Source of the DNA: Calonectria ilicicola | Lineage: Eukaryota; Ascomycota; Sordariomycetes; Hypocreales; Nectriaceae | Direction: 5' to 3' | DNA length: 64,000 nt | Assembly (NCBI GenBank): GCA_020809705.1 | Contig: CP085834.1 | Span: forward strand, 4,154,001-4,218,000 | In this document: positions 25,867 to 39,500 of the stretch, piece by piece | How positions within the stretch are numbered: the first letter of the stretch is position 1 | How the letters are laid out: every line of letters starts with the position of its first letter | Made by a program: the position numbers and the translations under genes | Notes under the pieces: generated by a model | What the model was told of the DNA's origin: nothing | What the model saw: only the letters and a program-made list of their open reading frames with translations | Database searches by the model: none

Positions 25867-28440
25867 CAGTGTCCAACAAGCAAGTAAAGTAAAAATCTAC
25901 CCCTTTACTTTACCCGCTTGATGAAAACCTTTACTTTACTTGCTTGCTTGACGAGAATCCTTTACTTTATTTGCTTGCTTGACATTACTTGGTGATATTT
26001 CCCGATTTGGAATCTATGATGGATCTATGAAAGCATATCGGTTCGAAGAAGGTGCTTTTGACATTCGATCGCCGCCACAGTGTCTGAATTGAGGCGATTT
26101 CGTTCATCTGTGATGACCTTCTTCGTTTGTGAGAATACGCGCTCACACTCAGAGCTCATTGCCGGACAACTGAACAAATCAAACGCCATCTTCGAGAGGA
26201 CAGGGTAATCAGATGCATAGTGAACCCACCACTCCAGAGGGTCCTCGACGTCCAGATCGGCCTTATTAGCCCTAACCATAAACTCATCAAGCTCAGAGGT
26301 GAGTTTTGTACGCTTCCTTCCTCGCATAGTAGACGCCGAAGTAGCGGCGAGCCGCTAACGACACTTACGGGCTTGCTAGAAAAGATCAAGAGACTCCAGT
26401 GTCTCGTAGAGTGAGCCATGCGATCCTTCAAGGCCAGCTTTATTAGCCCGGCCTTCCATGCATTTGGTCAGGTCTTTAAATGGTTTCAAGACATTGAAGA
26501 ACTGCTCCAAATCGGCCCAATCAGGCAGGGCAATTACATCCTGTAAGATATCATATCCCTCACCACTATGCTTATAGTGAAGAAAGAATAGATCAATTGC
26601 ATAGCGAAGCTTAAGAGCTCTCTCAATCATGGCATACACAGAATTCCAGCGGACGCCGCCGTCAACCAATACCCTAGTATAGAGGTGTTCGATGCTGCCT
26701 CGATCGTACGCCTGCAGGATATACTATCTTAGAAGCTCCCGCCGCTGGTTACTCCGGTTAATCCACACGCAGAAGTTGTGGAGCTTACCAATAAAGCTCT
26801 GCTTCCTCCATATCTCAAACCGCTCATCATCAGATGCACCACAGAGCTCTTTCTCCAGCTTGCTGACACCCTGCCCAAAGAGGAGAGCTTTGACAATGAG
26901 ATTCAGTATATGGCCGACGCACCGAAGGCGGCTCTTCTTCGTGATTGTTGGGTACTGATTTGCTAGCTCTTCAATACACATGTCGTTATTGCTAGCGTTA
27001 TCCATCATAAAAAAGCCAACAAGAGCGGGTATATCGTACGACTCGATAACCATCGACAGCACCTTCGCAATGTTCTCCCCAGTATGAGGGCCCTTTAGAG
27101 GCCGGAGGTCAAGAAGAGCTGTTTGTAACTTATGCTTCTCGTCCAGGAAGTAAGCAACAACTCCCACATAGTTCGTTCCTTCTTCAGACTGTAAGGGTGT
27201 GGGTCAGAGGGGCCAATCGGATGTCGGGGCGCTAACGCGAGACATGGAGGGCTATTGCCCATAAGATCATAATGGAAGGCACACAAGCCAAAGGCTTGTG
27301 CTCCTTCAAGCGAAAGTCAAGTAGCATAAACAGAAAGACTATTATGACTCCCGTTTGTGCTTCACCCTGGTCAGAGATCCATTCCGTTATACAGACATCT
27401 AGGTATTAATTAAGAAATGGATCTTGCTTTTGGTAAGATAGAGCTTTTCTTTCAGCCAAGTACGCCTCCCAGCATCACCGTCCCACATCTCTTTAATCCA
27501 GGTACTAAGAATTGATGGGCTCTTTGGCAGAACCTAATCTATATCCTCTAGGCAGCCAGCAAAGATGTTACGGGTGTATTGATGCATCGCTTGTCGAAAG
27601 GTAAGGTCAAGATCAATAGCCCAGTCAATAAACTTATCCTTAAACTAAAAGTCATTAAATACCAAGCGCTGGCTTCCAAGGTATGGTATAGAGCTTGTTG
27701 TTCCCTTAGCTATATCGAACGGATTTGATGCCACTGGTTTATAGCCGAATTCTTTGAGTTTATGTAGATACTTTAAGTAATAAATGATACTAGTAGTAGT
27801 GCTATTATTAAATAGCGCGGAATTATACTAGCTACTAATATAGCAATACTTATAGAGCTAGAACTTATTATCTCTATCTATTATAAGCTATACACTATAT
27901 TTATAGATTGCTAAGAATTAGGCTTTAAAGTTGAGGGTATGCTTGTGAGGCTAATAATATCAAATCAATAGCAATGGCCTCCTTTCATAGCGAATTTTAT
28001 CCTATTTAATATAGAAAGTACATTAAGAGGATATTAGCAGCTCTCTTTTATAGGTAGTTGGTGTGGAGGCCTCATTAGTTGGAGTTGAAACCGAACCCGG
28101 GGTTCCTAAGCGGCTCTCTGAGGTAGAACTGGGGGCTTCGGAGGGGGCCTTAGGCAGAGAAGAACGTATAGACCTTCCACGAGGCTAAAAGAATGGGTGA
28201 GAAGACATATTAGCTTAGAATTTGGTAGTCTCGTAAATAAAGAGCCTGGACATGTCAGATTTTTCACGGCATATCTGGCTCTTTGCGCGACTCCAGCCAA
28301 TCACGATTTTGCTGGGTGCCACCCGGTGAAATTATAATTGGTTCGCTTAGCTAGCGTCGCCCAACTCATCTTCGACATGCCTAATACGGCAATTCTGTCA
28401 AGCAACTTGAAGTTACTTCAAGTAATGTGAATAGGAATGT
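25867..28440 (-). mobile_element. hAT DNA transposon, decayed
   Basis: The left end starts CAGTGTCCAACAAGC at 25867, a typical hAT terminal inverted repeat. It is followed by repeated sub-terminal motifs built from TTTACTTTACTTGCTTGC (about 25880-25985). The transposase lies on the - strand at 26025-28210. Related sub-terminal motifs (GTCAAGCAACTTG, ACTTCAAGTAATG) appear at about 28396-28430, so the right end is near there. I could not find a matching terminal repeat or an 8-bp target duplication, so the right end is probably lost or mutated. Confidence 0.75.
26025..28210 (-). pseudogene. hAT-family transposase pseudogene
   Basis: The start is probably the ATG at 28208-28210, followed by a Ser/Pro/Thr-rich leader and a degraded BED-type zinc finger (about 27930-27830). 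A DDE/RNase H-like core follows (27167-26724, with MMDNASNND and a CVGHILNL block), then a central RWNS-type segment (26669-26376). The hAT C-terminal dimerisation domain (26327-26025) contains DPLEWW and SSECERVFS. The last three blocks share one frame and are separated only by TAG stops, which fit Trp or Gln codons changed by C-to-T or G-to-A. The core is preceded by a plausible intron acceptor (CTTACAG, about 27192). The N-terminal third is more mutated than the C-terminal third. Catalytically dead as it stands. Confidence 0.9.
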
Positions 28441-29109
28441 GCCCGTCCGCCGGTTGGAAGTCGGAAGGCGGGCTGGGCGGGCAGATTGGCGGCTCCCTTG
28501 CACTATTAGTCTTTTGGCACGAGGCTTAAAGCTGGCCCTTGCTTTGTTTGTTTGTGAAAATAGTGCTTTAATTAAGTGTATTTAGTTTTAGGGAGGTAAG
28601 GAAAGAAGTTAGGAAGAAGAATTGATTTTTTAGTTTTATATATATTATTTTAAAAAGAATTTTATTATTAAATTCTTTAATTATATTAAATAATAATTAT
28701 AAAAAAGATTATAAATTATTTTTATATTTAAATAGTTTTTATTAATAAGTTTTTATTTTTATTATTATTTTTATTTTTATTAATTTTAAACTTTTTTTTT
28801 TTTTTTATTATTAATAATTTTATAAATTATTTATTTAAATAAAATTATAGTTTAGATTGCTTTAATTTTAAAGAAGGTTTATATTTATAATATATTCCTT
28901 AGGCTTATAAGCTTTACTTATTCTTAGTATAATATTATTAAAATACTTTATTTTAATTAATAATAATAAAGATATTTTAATAATTTAATTTAGCTTTAAG
29001 ATTATCTATATTTAATTAGTTTTATTATAAGTTATAGTAAGATTTAGAGCTATATTAAAGATATTATTAAAATAGCTATTAATACCTTAATTATAGATTT
29101 CTAAGAGAA
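28441..29109. other. Intergenic, GC-rich patch then RIPped DNA
   Basis: A GC-rich patch (28440-28500) with repeated GGCGGGC motifs passes into AT-rich sequence after 28620. No gene is seen. The RIPped part is downstream of the NLR relic and may contain its 3' end. Confidence 0.5.
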
Positions 29110-32030
29110 TTATTTTTTATTAATACTTAAAAAGCCTTTACTTTTCTAAAGTATATAATAATAATATTATATATAAATAATATATATTAAGAACTTATTA
29201 CTAAGCCTAAATGCAAGATTCTATTAATACTAATGCTTCTTTATAACGATCTTAGCTATTCCAAGTAAAAGCCAGATTAGCCATACTAGTTAGTATATCT
29301 AGATAATTAGCTCCTAGCTTAATCTTATAAGTCTCCATTACTTATACATTTAGTTTCTTTACCTCTTCCTATCAGCCTTGGTTCCTATATGTTAATGCAA
29401 GGTTAGCCATGCTAGTTAGTGTAGAGGGATGGTCGGTTCCTAGCTTGGTCTTGCTTGTCTTTATTACTTGCACCTCTAGCTTCTTTGCATCTTTCTATTG
29501 GCCTTGGTTCCTGTATGTTAATGTAAGATTGGCTATATTAGTTATTATATTAAGATCTTTAGGCCTAAGAATCTCTATTCTTAAGTCTAATATCTTTTTG
29601 TGTATTTTAATTATTTTATTATAGTTTCTTTTATTAGTTAATATTATTCCTAATCTATTTATATTACTTAGTATAGCTTAATCTATTAGCCTAATTATAT
29701 CTTTCTTTTATTTAAATACTTTTAGGTATATTAAAATAGTATTTTTATATTTTTTAAAAGATTAATAATAATATTTAATATTATATAATAGATTAATTAT
29801 ATTTATCTTTTTATAGATTTTTTTAATATTTATTATATATAGACTATAAAAAAGATATTATATATATCTTTTAGATTATTTATAGCCACTAGCTAAGATC
29901 AATTATATTAATTGCCTAATAGTCTTTTTTATAATCTAGATCTACCTTTAATTTATCTTTAATTAATCTTATATAATATAATAGATAAAAAGATATATAT
30001 TATAAATATTTACCTCTTTCTACCTAATTAAAAATGTATAAGTTATAAGTGTACTAATAGCTTCTACTTAGTTAAGTTAAGATAATATAGAAGAAAAGAG
30101 TAATAGTAGGATATTTTATAGTGTAATATAGGCTAGAAAAGAAAAGTATTTAGTAATTAGTTGGTTCTCCTTCTGAATCTATTTAAAAGAAATTAGTTAT
30201 ATTATAGCTATAGTATTATCTAATTCTCTTATATAGGTTAGATCTTTGAAATCTATTTGTAATAATTTGGTTAAAGATTGATAGGTTTTTAAAAAGAGTA
30301 TAATATATTTTTTAGAGTATAATCTTTTTTTTTATAAAAGTAAGTACTTAAATAATAATTAAAGGTAAGTAGGTTAATAAATTTAAAAATTTATTTATAA
30401 TATTTTCTAAATAAAGTATTTTTTTTTATTATAAAGAATTTAAATAATCTTATACTAGAACTTTTATTTTATTAGAATCTATATTTCTTAATTTATAAAT
30501 ATCATTTTATACTAAATTAATAATAATCTTATAATTATATATAATAAAAAAATTTAATCTATATTAACTTTTAAAAAGATAATTATATAAATAATAACTA
30601 TTAATTTTAATAAATAAAATACTTATATTATCTACATTATTAATAACTATTAGCTATCTCTCTTATTCTTAACTACTAAACTTCTTACAAACTAGCTAGA
30701 GTATATCTATTTCTAAATTATTAATATCCAAAATCTATAAGTATTTAATAATTTCCTAATATAATTCTTAAAACCTATTTATTATAAATAAAAAGACCTA
30801 ATATATTATATAGTAGGGATAGATATTTTGAATTTAATATACTAATTTAATAGCAATGGTGGTTTTCTTATTATCTTCTAGGCTATAGATAGTAATATGG
30901 TGATGTTTTTTAGATACTGAAAGCATTAATAAAGGTATATAAGGATACTATTTTAGCTAATAAATAATTAATTTCTAGAAAATAATAATATAAATAGTAT
31001 TATTTAAAATATTAATTAATTATTAATTAATATTTATTAATCTATAACTCTATACTATAAATTATAATTTACTATTTATTAAAGCTAGCTTTATTATATC
31101 CTTTAATAAAATAACTAATAAGATCTCCTTTATATATACTACCACCACTATAACCATATATAACTACTATATCTTATTTTTATAAAAATCTATATAATTA
31201 TAAATATTATATATTATAAAATAAAAGAAATTATTTATTAAGCTAGCTACCTCTATTTTAAAATAAAAAATATTATTATTAAAACTTTAATAAATATTAT
31301 TATATTTAATATTATTTTTAAAAATAAATTAACTAATATAATATTATTATAATAAATTTATATTATTCTATATTAAAAGTAAGGATCTCTTTAAACTAAC
31401 TATTACTAATTATATCCTACATAACTTAAGCCACTCTTATATTAATATATTAATTAAAACAATCAATCTAAACCTACTTCCTCCTACTAGAATATTAGAT
31501 TTTATTTAAATTTAAAAAAATAACTTACAAATATACTTTATATTTAAAAATAATTTAATTATACCTAAATAATTATACTTAATAATAAGCTTAGTAGTTT
31601 ATTAAGGTGGCTAGTTTATTTAAATCTGCCGCTAGGTAGTTACTTCCTTATATTATACTATATTATACCACCATACCTATTACTAGATTAACTAATAATT
31701 ATATCACCTAAGTAAATATTGACCTTGGATAGGATACTACTACTAATACTAATTATAAGATCGATCCTGGTATTAGAGAAATAGTTTGTTAAATATATTA
31801 TGATAGTTGTAGTGAAGATAATATTAATTATATTAGTGGGTAGATAGGTGATTATAATATTATAATTATAGATCTGGTTTAATATATATAAGGTTATGTT
31901 ATTATTTTGCAGTAGTAGGGGTTTGTGTTTTTTATTAAGTATTTTGGTAGTAGTAGTATATTTAATAAATAATGTGTTAATTTGGCTAATAGTATATTTA
32001 TATAAGGATAATTATTTATATATTAAAGGG
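29110..32030 (-). pseudogene. Pfs-NB-ARC-TPR (NLR-type) gene, RIP-inactivated
   Basis: A fungal NLR-like protein relic, read on the - strand through many stops. The N-terminal Pfs (nucleoside phosphorylase-like) domain covers about 32010-31500. Its Gly-Gly-Gly loop is Ser-Ser-Ser (31736-31744), followed by the conserved SKV..LGD block and a GG-VQYD-type segment. In the NB-ARC domain (about 30890-29900) the P-loop (30861-30878) reads EDNKKT, the Walker B region (30630-30656) reads LIVINNVDN after a TAG in the Trp position, and a TTRN-like block follows. The C-terminal TPR repeats of the 42-residue kinesin-light-chain type (about 29560-29240) are best preserved, with two near-complete repeats ending LTSMANLALTYRNQG. 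All key losses are C-to-T or G-to-A. Its family works in non-self recognition and cell death. Element A sits about 400 bp upstream of the start. Confidence 0.85.
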
Positions 32031-32423
32031 GTAGATATAATAGGGTTTAAAAGTTAAAAGTAGTTTAATATTTTAATTATTATTAAATAATATTAAAAAA
32101 TATTATATTATAATTAGTAATTATAAGTAATAGTAATAGCTATAATATTATTATAAAAGATTTAATATTTTCTTAATTTATTCTAAGGAAGAATATATTA
32201 TTTTAAAAAATATATATATTTTATTTTATAATATTATAATAAAAATTATAGCTTACTATAGAATATTAAATATAAGCTTAATAACTTAATTATATTACTT
32301 TTATTAAATAGTTATCTTTATAGTATCTAATAAGAATATATTAAAAATAGATTATAGTAGTAAAGTAGATAGCAGATATAGAGAGCCTACTTTTATAATA
32401 GGTTATCCTTGTATTTTGCTAGG

Positions 32424-32638
32424 TGTAACAAACTGGATTCACAACTAGAGTAAAGCACAAATAGGACCGCAATAGACCTCTATTCTTATTACCAAAACTT
32501 CAACTTAACAAACTATAGAACCATTTATCTACGCTCACTACATGATACTGTTATGGGTATTCTTACCTTATAGTATCTTATACTAATATATATTTGGTAT
32601 ATATACTTGATTGGTTTTTTTGGTTTTATATTTTTATA
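32424..32638 (-). repeat. Left LTR of A
   Basis: The outer 150 bases (TGTAACAAACTGGATTCACA onward) are little mutated. The inner end has lost its C but keeps G. Confidence 0.9.
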
Positions 32639-35600
32639 ATTATTTTCTTCTTTTAAAGGCTTATTTTTAAGTTTTAAAAGGATTTAATAAAAGTAATATT
32701 ATCTTTATATCTTATTATTTTATTTTTTATATATTTTTTTAATTTATTTATAGTATTTATATATTAAAGTTATTATATTTTTAAAATAAACTTTAGATTT
32801 CTATATATTATACTTTATAGGCTATTTAATCTATTTAATTTAATATAATATTTTATTATTATTATTTTTATATATAATAATCTTTTTAATCTTTTATTTA
32901 TTTTTTTCCTTAGCTAGCTTTAGTAGGTAAGTAATAGCATTACCTTTAATACCTTCTTAAGGTTTAAGTAAGAAGATTAAGAAAATATTATATATCTATT
33001 AATATTACTTAGATAGGTATACTTTATAGGCCTATTATCTTATTCTTTTAATAATAATAACTTTAATAAACTTAGATATAAGCTTTTTATACTTAAATCT
33101 AAAGTTTTTTATAAATAAATTAATAATCTATTCTTTTTTATATTTTATAATAATATATCTTTTATTATAATACTTAGCTTATATTTTTATAGCTTTTTAC
33201 TAATATTATTAAGCTTAAGTATATATATAGTTTAAGATTTTAATATACTTTTATATACTTTATATATAAATCTTTAAATACTTTAAAATATATTTAATTA
33301 TTTTAAAATAATAGCTATATAATACTTATATTAATAATACTTTAATAATATTATATTAATTATTATTATAAATAAACTTACTTTTAAGGAATTATATTAC
33401 TTATCTTTTTAAAAAATTTTTATAAATAATCTTAAGTATCTTTTTAAGGTTTAGTATATTTACTTAATTTATCTATTAATCTAAGGATAGTAGATAATAG
33501 ATAATTACTTAATTATTACTTATTCTTTTATTAGTTTTTCTTAAAATTAGCTTATAAATAATTTATCTTAATTATTTATAATATCTTTTAATATTTTATA
33601 CTAGTATTCTATATATTTATATAATATTTATATTATTTAAATAATAGTAAGTATTTTCTTTATAAGTATAAATATAATAAACTTTATTATATAATAGATA
33701 ATTATAAAAATAGTATTATATTCTTTTTTATTACTATAAGTATTTTAAAATAATTTTATAATAAAATCTATATTAATTTTTTAAAAAAGGTATACTAATA
33801 GTAATAAAGACTATAGCTTCCTATATAATCTATAATATAGAATTCATATACCCTAATATATCTAGTATCTTAAGATATAATTATATATATTCTTTATAAT
33901 TCCTTTTTAATAGAATTTTCTTTTAATAAATTTAGTTATCTTAGTGACTTTTATATACCTTACTTTTAGATTATTATAATATTTATAAAGTATTTTAATC
34001 CTCAGTATATATTATATTAAAATAACTAGCCTTCCTTTATAAAAGAGTATACTATTTCCATCTAAGTAATATACCTTTATATCTCTAGCACCCTATTCAA
34101 CCTTCTATACTTATTATTAATAAAAAGGATCTTTAGCTTATAATTCTTAGACTAGTTCTTTTAATTATATAAATAATTAAGTAAAAAATATTATTTTACC
34201 TTTTATAAGCTTTTTTATAATAGGATATAAGATAAGTTATTCTAGATTAATTACTTTAGCTTCTAATAGGTCCTTATGGTTAAAGTATATAATCTTTTTT
34301 TATTAAGTATTTTTCTTTATAGTAATATTATTAACTTTTTATTATTATATAATTAGAGAGATTATAGCTATATTCTATTAATTTACTAATCTAATAATCT
34401 ACTCTTAATCTAAGGGTAAGGAACCTTTACTTACTACTTAATATATAAGTATACTACTTTTAAAATTAATATAAATAACTTATATATAAGTATTAATAAT
34501 CTTAATTTTATTCTTTATATTAGTAATTATATATTATATATTTAATAATAATTCCTTTATTAATTAAAGCTTTTTTATAAATATAAAAAGTATATCTTTA
34601 TATATAATTTCTTCTTTTATATAATCTAATTATCTTAATAAACTATTTACTAAATTAAACTTCCTTAGCCTATATTCAAGATCAAAATTAAATAAAAATA
34701 GCTTATAAATCTATTTTATAAATCTTTCTTTAAGATCCTTTATTAAAGCCTTAATAACACCTTTAAAGGTAAAGTAGTCTATTAGTATTACAAACTTCTT
34801 TAATAGCCTTAATAAATAATAATTTTAATACTTTAAGCTTTTAATAATTATAAATAATTCTTATTATCTAATTCCTTAACATTATTTAATATTAAAAAGC
34901 TTCCTTAACTAGTAGGCTATCAGGCGCTATTAATCTTCTATAAGTTGTAATAAGATCCTTAAGATAGTCTTAATAGATGTATTTGTCTTAATATAGGCTT
35001 TTAAAATTAGATCTTAATATTATAAGATAGTTGCTAAATAGAAGACTATTTTTAGTTCTTAGAATATATCTTCTTTAATTTTAGTTTAAATAAGATCTTT
35101 AGTTTTATAATTATTCTTACTTCTTTTAAATAGCTTTATTAAAGGTTTTATTATTTTAAAGTATTTAAAAATAAACTTTTAATAAAAGTTATAAAAGCTA
35201 AGAAATACCTATATATCTTTATATAAGATTAATTTCTTCTATTTAATAATAAATTAAATTTATATAAAATCTATCTTAATATTTTTTAAATAATTATATA
35301 CTTTAAGAATTCTATCTTTTATTAATAAAAAGTATATTTAAAAAGTTTAATATATAATTAAAAATTATATAATTACTTAAGGATCTCCTTAATATTCTTA
35401 ATATATTATTCTTTTATTTTAGAATAAATAATAATATTATTTAGATATATAATATAATAGGTATTTAAGAGTTCTATAAGTATATAATAAATATATATTT
35501 AAAAGATAATTAAAATATTAATTAATTTAAATAATATAATTATATATTTAAATAATTATATTAAATTCTAAAAGTAATTTTCTATTTATTACTTTTTTTA

Positions 35601-36173
35601 ATTCTAATATAATAATATATATTATAAATATTAATCTTAATAATCTATCTTACTTCTATTAATCTATCTAAAAGATTACTAATAAATAAAAGTAAATACC
35701 AATTCTTAATAATAATTATATTAAAACCTCTATAATCTATATATAAATATATAATACTATCTTTCTTTAATATAAATAATATTAATATATTAGTAATACT
35801 AACTAATAATTATATTCTACTATTAATAATATTATTTATTATATATACTTATAGTATATAATATTATTTAATATTTAGTAAGTATAATGAACTATATAGA
35901 GACTTTTTGCCTTCTATAGTATTAATAGAATGCTCTATACTTTTAAAAAGTAATAATTTTATTACCTTTACTTTATTAAATATATATTACTTTAATTATA
36001 ATTTTAAAAATAATATATTAATATTATTATTAATAGTTTTATTTTTAAAGCCTTAATTAACTTTTTTTTTAATAATTATATACTAATAATATAAAATATA
36101 TAAGCTTTCTTATTATTCTTTACTAATTCTTTTATAATATCCTTAGATTTTATAAGAAAAATAGGTTCATATA

Positions 36174-36572
36174 TGTAACGGTCTGGTCAATTCCTAACTT
36201 GATAAACCAATCAGAATGAAGGGTTTATTATTAGCAGGATGGTTAGGCGCATTATAGTAAATAGAGCAATGGAAGTATTACATTAAATAATAGTTAATTG
36301 CAATTAAGATAACCAAGTTATATTGAAAGCTAATTAATTCCTTCTCTTACAGTAAGATCTAATCTATCTATATATTATTATATCTAAGGTTCTATTATTA
36401 TAATAGTTAAATAGAGTTAGTTTAATAATATTTATTATAACCTTTAATAATATTAAATAAGGGCTATTTAATTTTACTTTTATTAATTAATTATATAGGT
36501 CTAAGGTAATTTTATTATAATTAATTAGGGTTTTACTTATAATTATTGCCTTTAGGTGTTTAAGTTATAATA
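36174..36572 (-). repeat. Left LTR of E2
   Basis: The first 130 bases keep both G and C. RIP increases inward. Confidence 0.9.
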
Positions 36573-39500
36573 TAATACTCTCCCTCTTATTAGTCTTGTT
36601 CTAAGGCCAGGTAAATAAGCCAGTTTCCCTACTTATAACTATTATATATTTTTTCCTCTTTTTATCTTTTATAATCTAAGTACTAATAGGATATTAGGTT
36701 ATATTACTAAGATTATACCTTATTTTAAGATAGCTAAAGCTTATTAAAAGAATATTACTAAATTAATTAATAAATTTGGTTTCAAGATACCTTATTATTT
36801 AGCTTATTTTTATATTAGATAGCTATTCTATATTGTGGCTAAGGGAAAAAGCTACTATAAATTTTATATAAAGAATAAATATTCTAGTTATAATTTTAGA
36901 GATATTTCTGCCTAGGCTTATAAGTATATTTCTTTTTTTACTTTTATATATTTTTTTTTTAATTAAGTAAGTTTCTTATAAAAAGGATTAGATTAATAAG
37001 AAGAAAGAAAAGATTAAGATAGATTTAATAAATACTTTAGCTTAATTATAATATTTACATACTTAGAAATATTATTTATATAAGAAGGTGAAGAAGAAGA
37101 TTTTTAGGGTTATAAGGATTTAAATGAATTAGAAGAAAAGGAGTATATTAAGGCATTGGTATTATTAAAGGTATAATTATTTAAGGATTATAAGGTTATT
37201 AACTGGAGCAATTTGCCTGATTTCCTTTATATTAATTCTAAAAAAATATTTTTAGTATTTTTAAATAATATATAAGATATTTAGTAGGTTCTTAGATTAT
37301 TTCTTTATAGTCTTTCTATTTAATTTTAAATTTCCTATCTTCTTCTCTTTTTTATAGGATTTTTTAACTTCCTACTAGTCTTCTAGGTTTTCTATTTATA
37401 ATTTATAGCTAGGTTTTATATTAATTTGGATATTATTGCTAGGTTTTAATAATAAAATATGGAAGATAGAGTAAACTTTAATATTATCTAGGAGATTAAA
37501 TTTATAATTGTTTTTTAATATTTTTTTTTAATTAAATATAATCTAATTTATATAAAATTAATTTTTTTATTTTATCTTTTTATTATAAGATTTTTTATTA
37601 TTAGATAGACTATATCTCCTTCTAAGAAAAATAATCCTTTTAACCTTTTTAGATTATAATATTTTTTTATTATATTATAAATAAACTTAAGTTCTATCTT
37701 TATTTCTTTATATAATCTTTTTAGATTATTTAACTTAATTATAGCTTTTACTTAAATTATACCTTCTAAAAGGGCTCAATAAGCATCTAATATGAAGCTA
37801 AAGTTAGCTTTTATTAGTATTATCTTAATATTATAATTATAGAATATATTATATACTAGTTATATAATAGGTAATTTTTCTATTTAATTAGTTTACTTAT
37901 AATTAATATAGTATTATAAATATTACTTAATTTCCTAGTTTTAGCATTTAATTTATCTATCTATTTAAAAGTAAAAAGCTATATTTAACTTATAGTTTAG
38001 CCTTATAAGGGACATTAGGCTTTACTAAAATTTAGATATAAATAGTTATCCTCTATCTAAAATAATTTCAGTTAGTAATCTATATATAGTGATTATATAT
38101 TGGAAGAAAAGGTAGGTAAATTGTTTCTCTTTTATTACTTTATTATAAGGAAAGTAATATACTACTTTTATAAAGTAATTAATAATAATAAAAATACTAT
38201 TATAATATACTTTTATAATAGGATCTATTAATAAAAGGAGGTTAGTAATAAAGTCTATTATAATTAAGTTCTATAATTATTATATAATAAAGGATGATTA
38301 TAATAATCTATATAGTTTATATCTTGGTTTTTTGGAGTGTTAATATAGGCTATATTTCTTATATACTTATTCAACTATCTTTTTCATCTTATTAAAGGAA
38401 AATATTTATTTAACTTATTTAAGGGTTTTATTAATACCTTTATAGCTATATAAGGGATATTTATGAATATCTTTTATTAACTTTATTTAATATTCCTTTA
38501 ATATTTATAGATAATTTGTTTTTTCTTTTTCTAAAAGTACTAGATTATATTCTTTAATTTTCCTTAGTAATAGATTGCCCTATTCTACTTATTATATTAG
38601 TATTTCTATAGTAGTAGTTCTAGTTATATATGGTAATCCTCTTATTCTTATAGTAATAATTACTTTCTTTATTTCTATTATTATTCTATTAATTAAGGCT
38701 TATTTTAATTCTTTATTAATATTATAGATTAATAGTTTTTCTTATATTTTTGGTTTTTTATATTATAGTTAGATTGGTGGCTAATTATATTAGTATAGTT
38801 ATTCTTAGTTTTTTTAATATAAATAATTTAATAATTAAATTTGGATAGGTATTTTATATATTATAATTACCTTTTACTAAGTTTTTAAGTAATTATAAAG
38901 TAAATAATATTTTTATAATTAATATATATTATAATTTTATAATTACTTTTTAAAAAATATTATTAGAATTTTTAAAAGTATTAATAATAATAAAGAATTC
39001 TTTATTATAGATAAAGTAGTTTAGCTTAAGGCTATATAGCTTATATAAGTAGAATATTATAGGATATAGGTTTTTTTATTTATCTTATTATTTGATCTAG
39101 GCCTTTAGGGCAAAGTCCAATATATTGGTTTCTAGCTCTATAGGCTTATTAGGGTTAAATATTATAAGAATAAGTTTTTCTAAAATAATATTTTTTATAG
39201 CTTTAAATAATTATTATATTTTATTTTTTTTATTAAAAGATAATTTCTTTTTTAATTAGTTCTATTATATTTAAGGTAATTTTATTAAATCCTTTAATAA
39301 ATCTTTAGTAATAATTAATAAATCTAAAAAAGGCTTATACTTCCTTTATATTAGTAGATTTCTTCCAATCCTTTACTATAACAACTTTCTTTAGATCTAT
39401 ATAAATTTTATTAAAGTTAATAATATATCCTAGAAATTCTACTTCTTAGATATAGAACTTACTTTTTTTAATTTAATTAGAAATTTGGTGTCTTAGAGGG

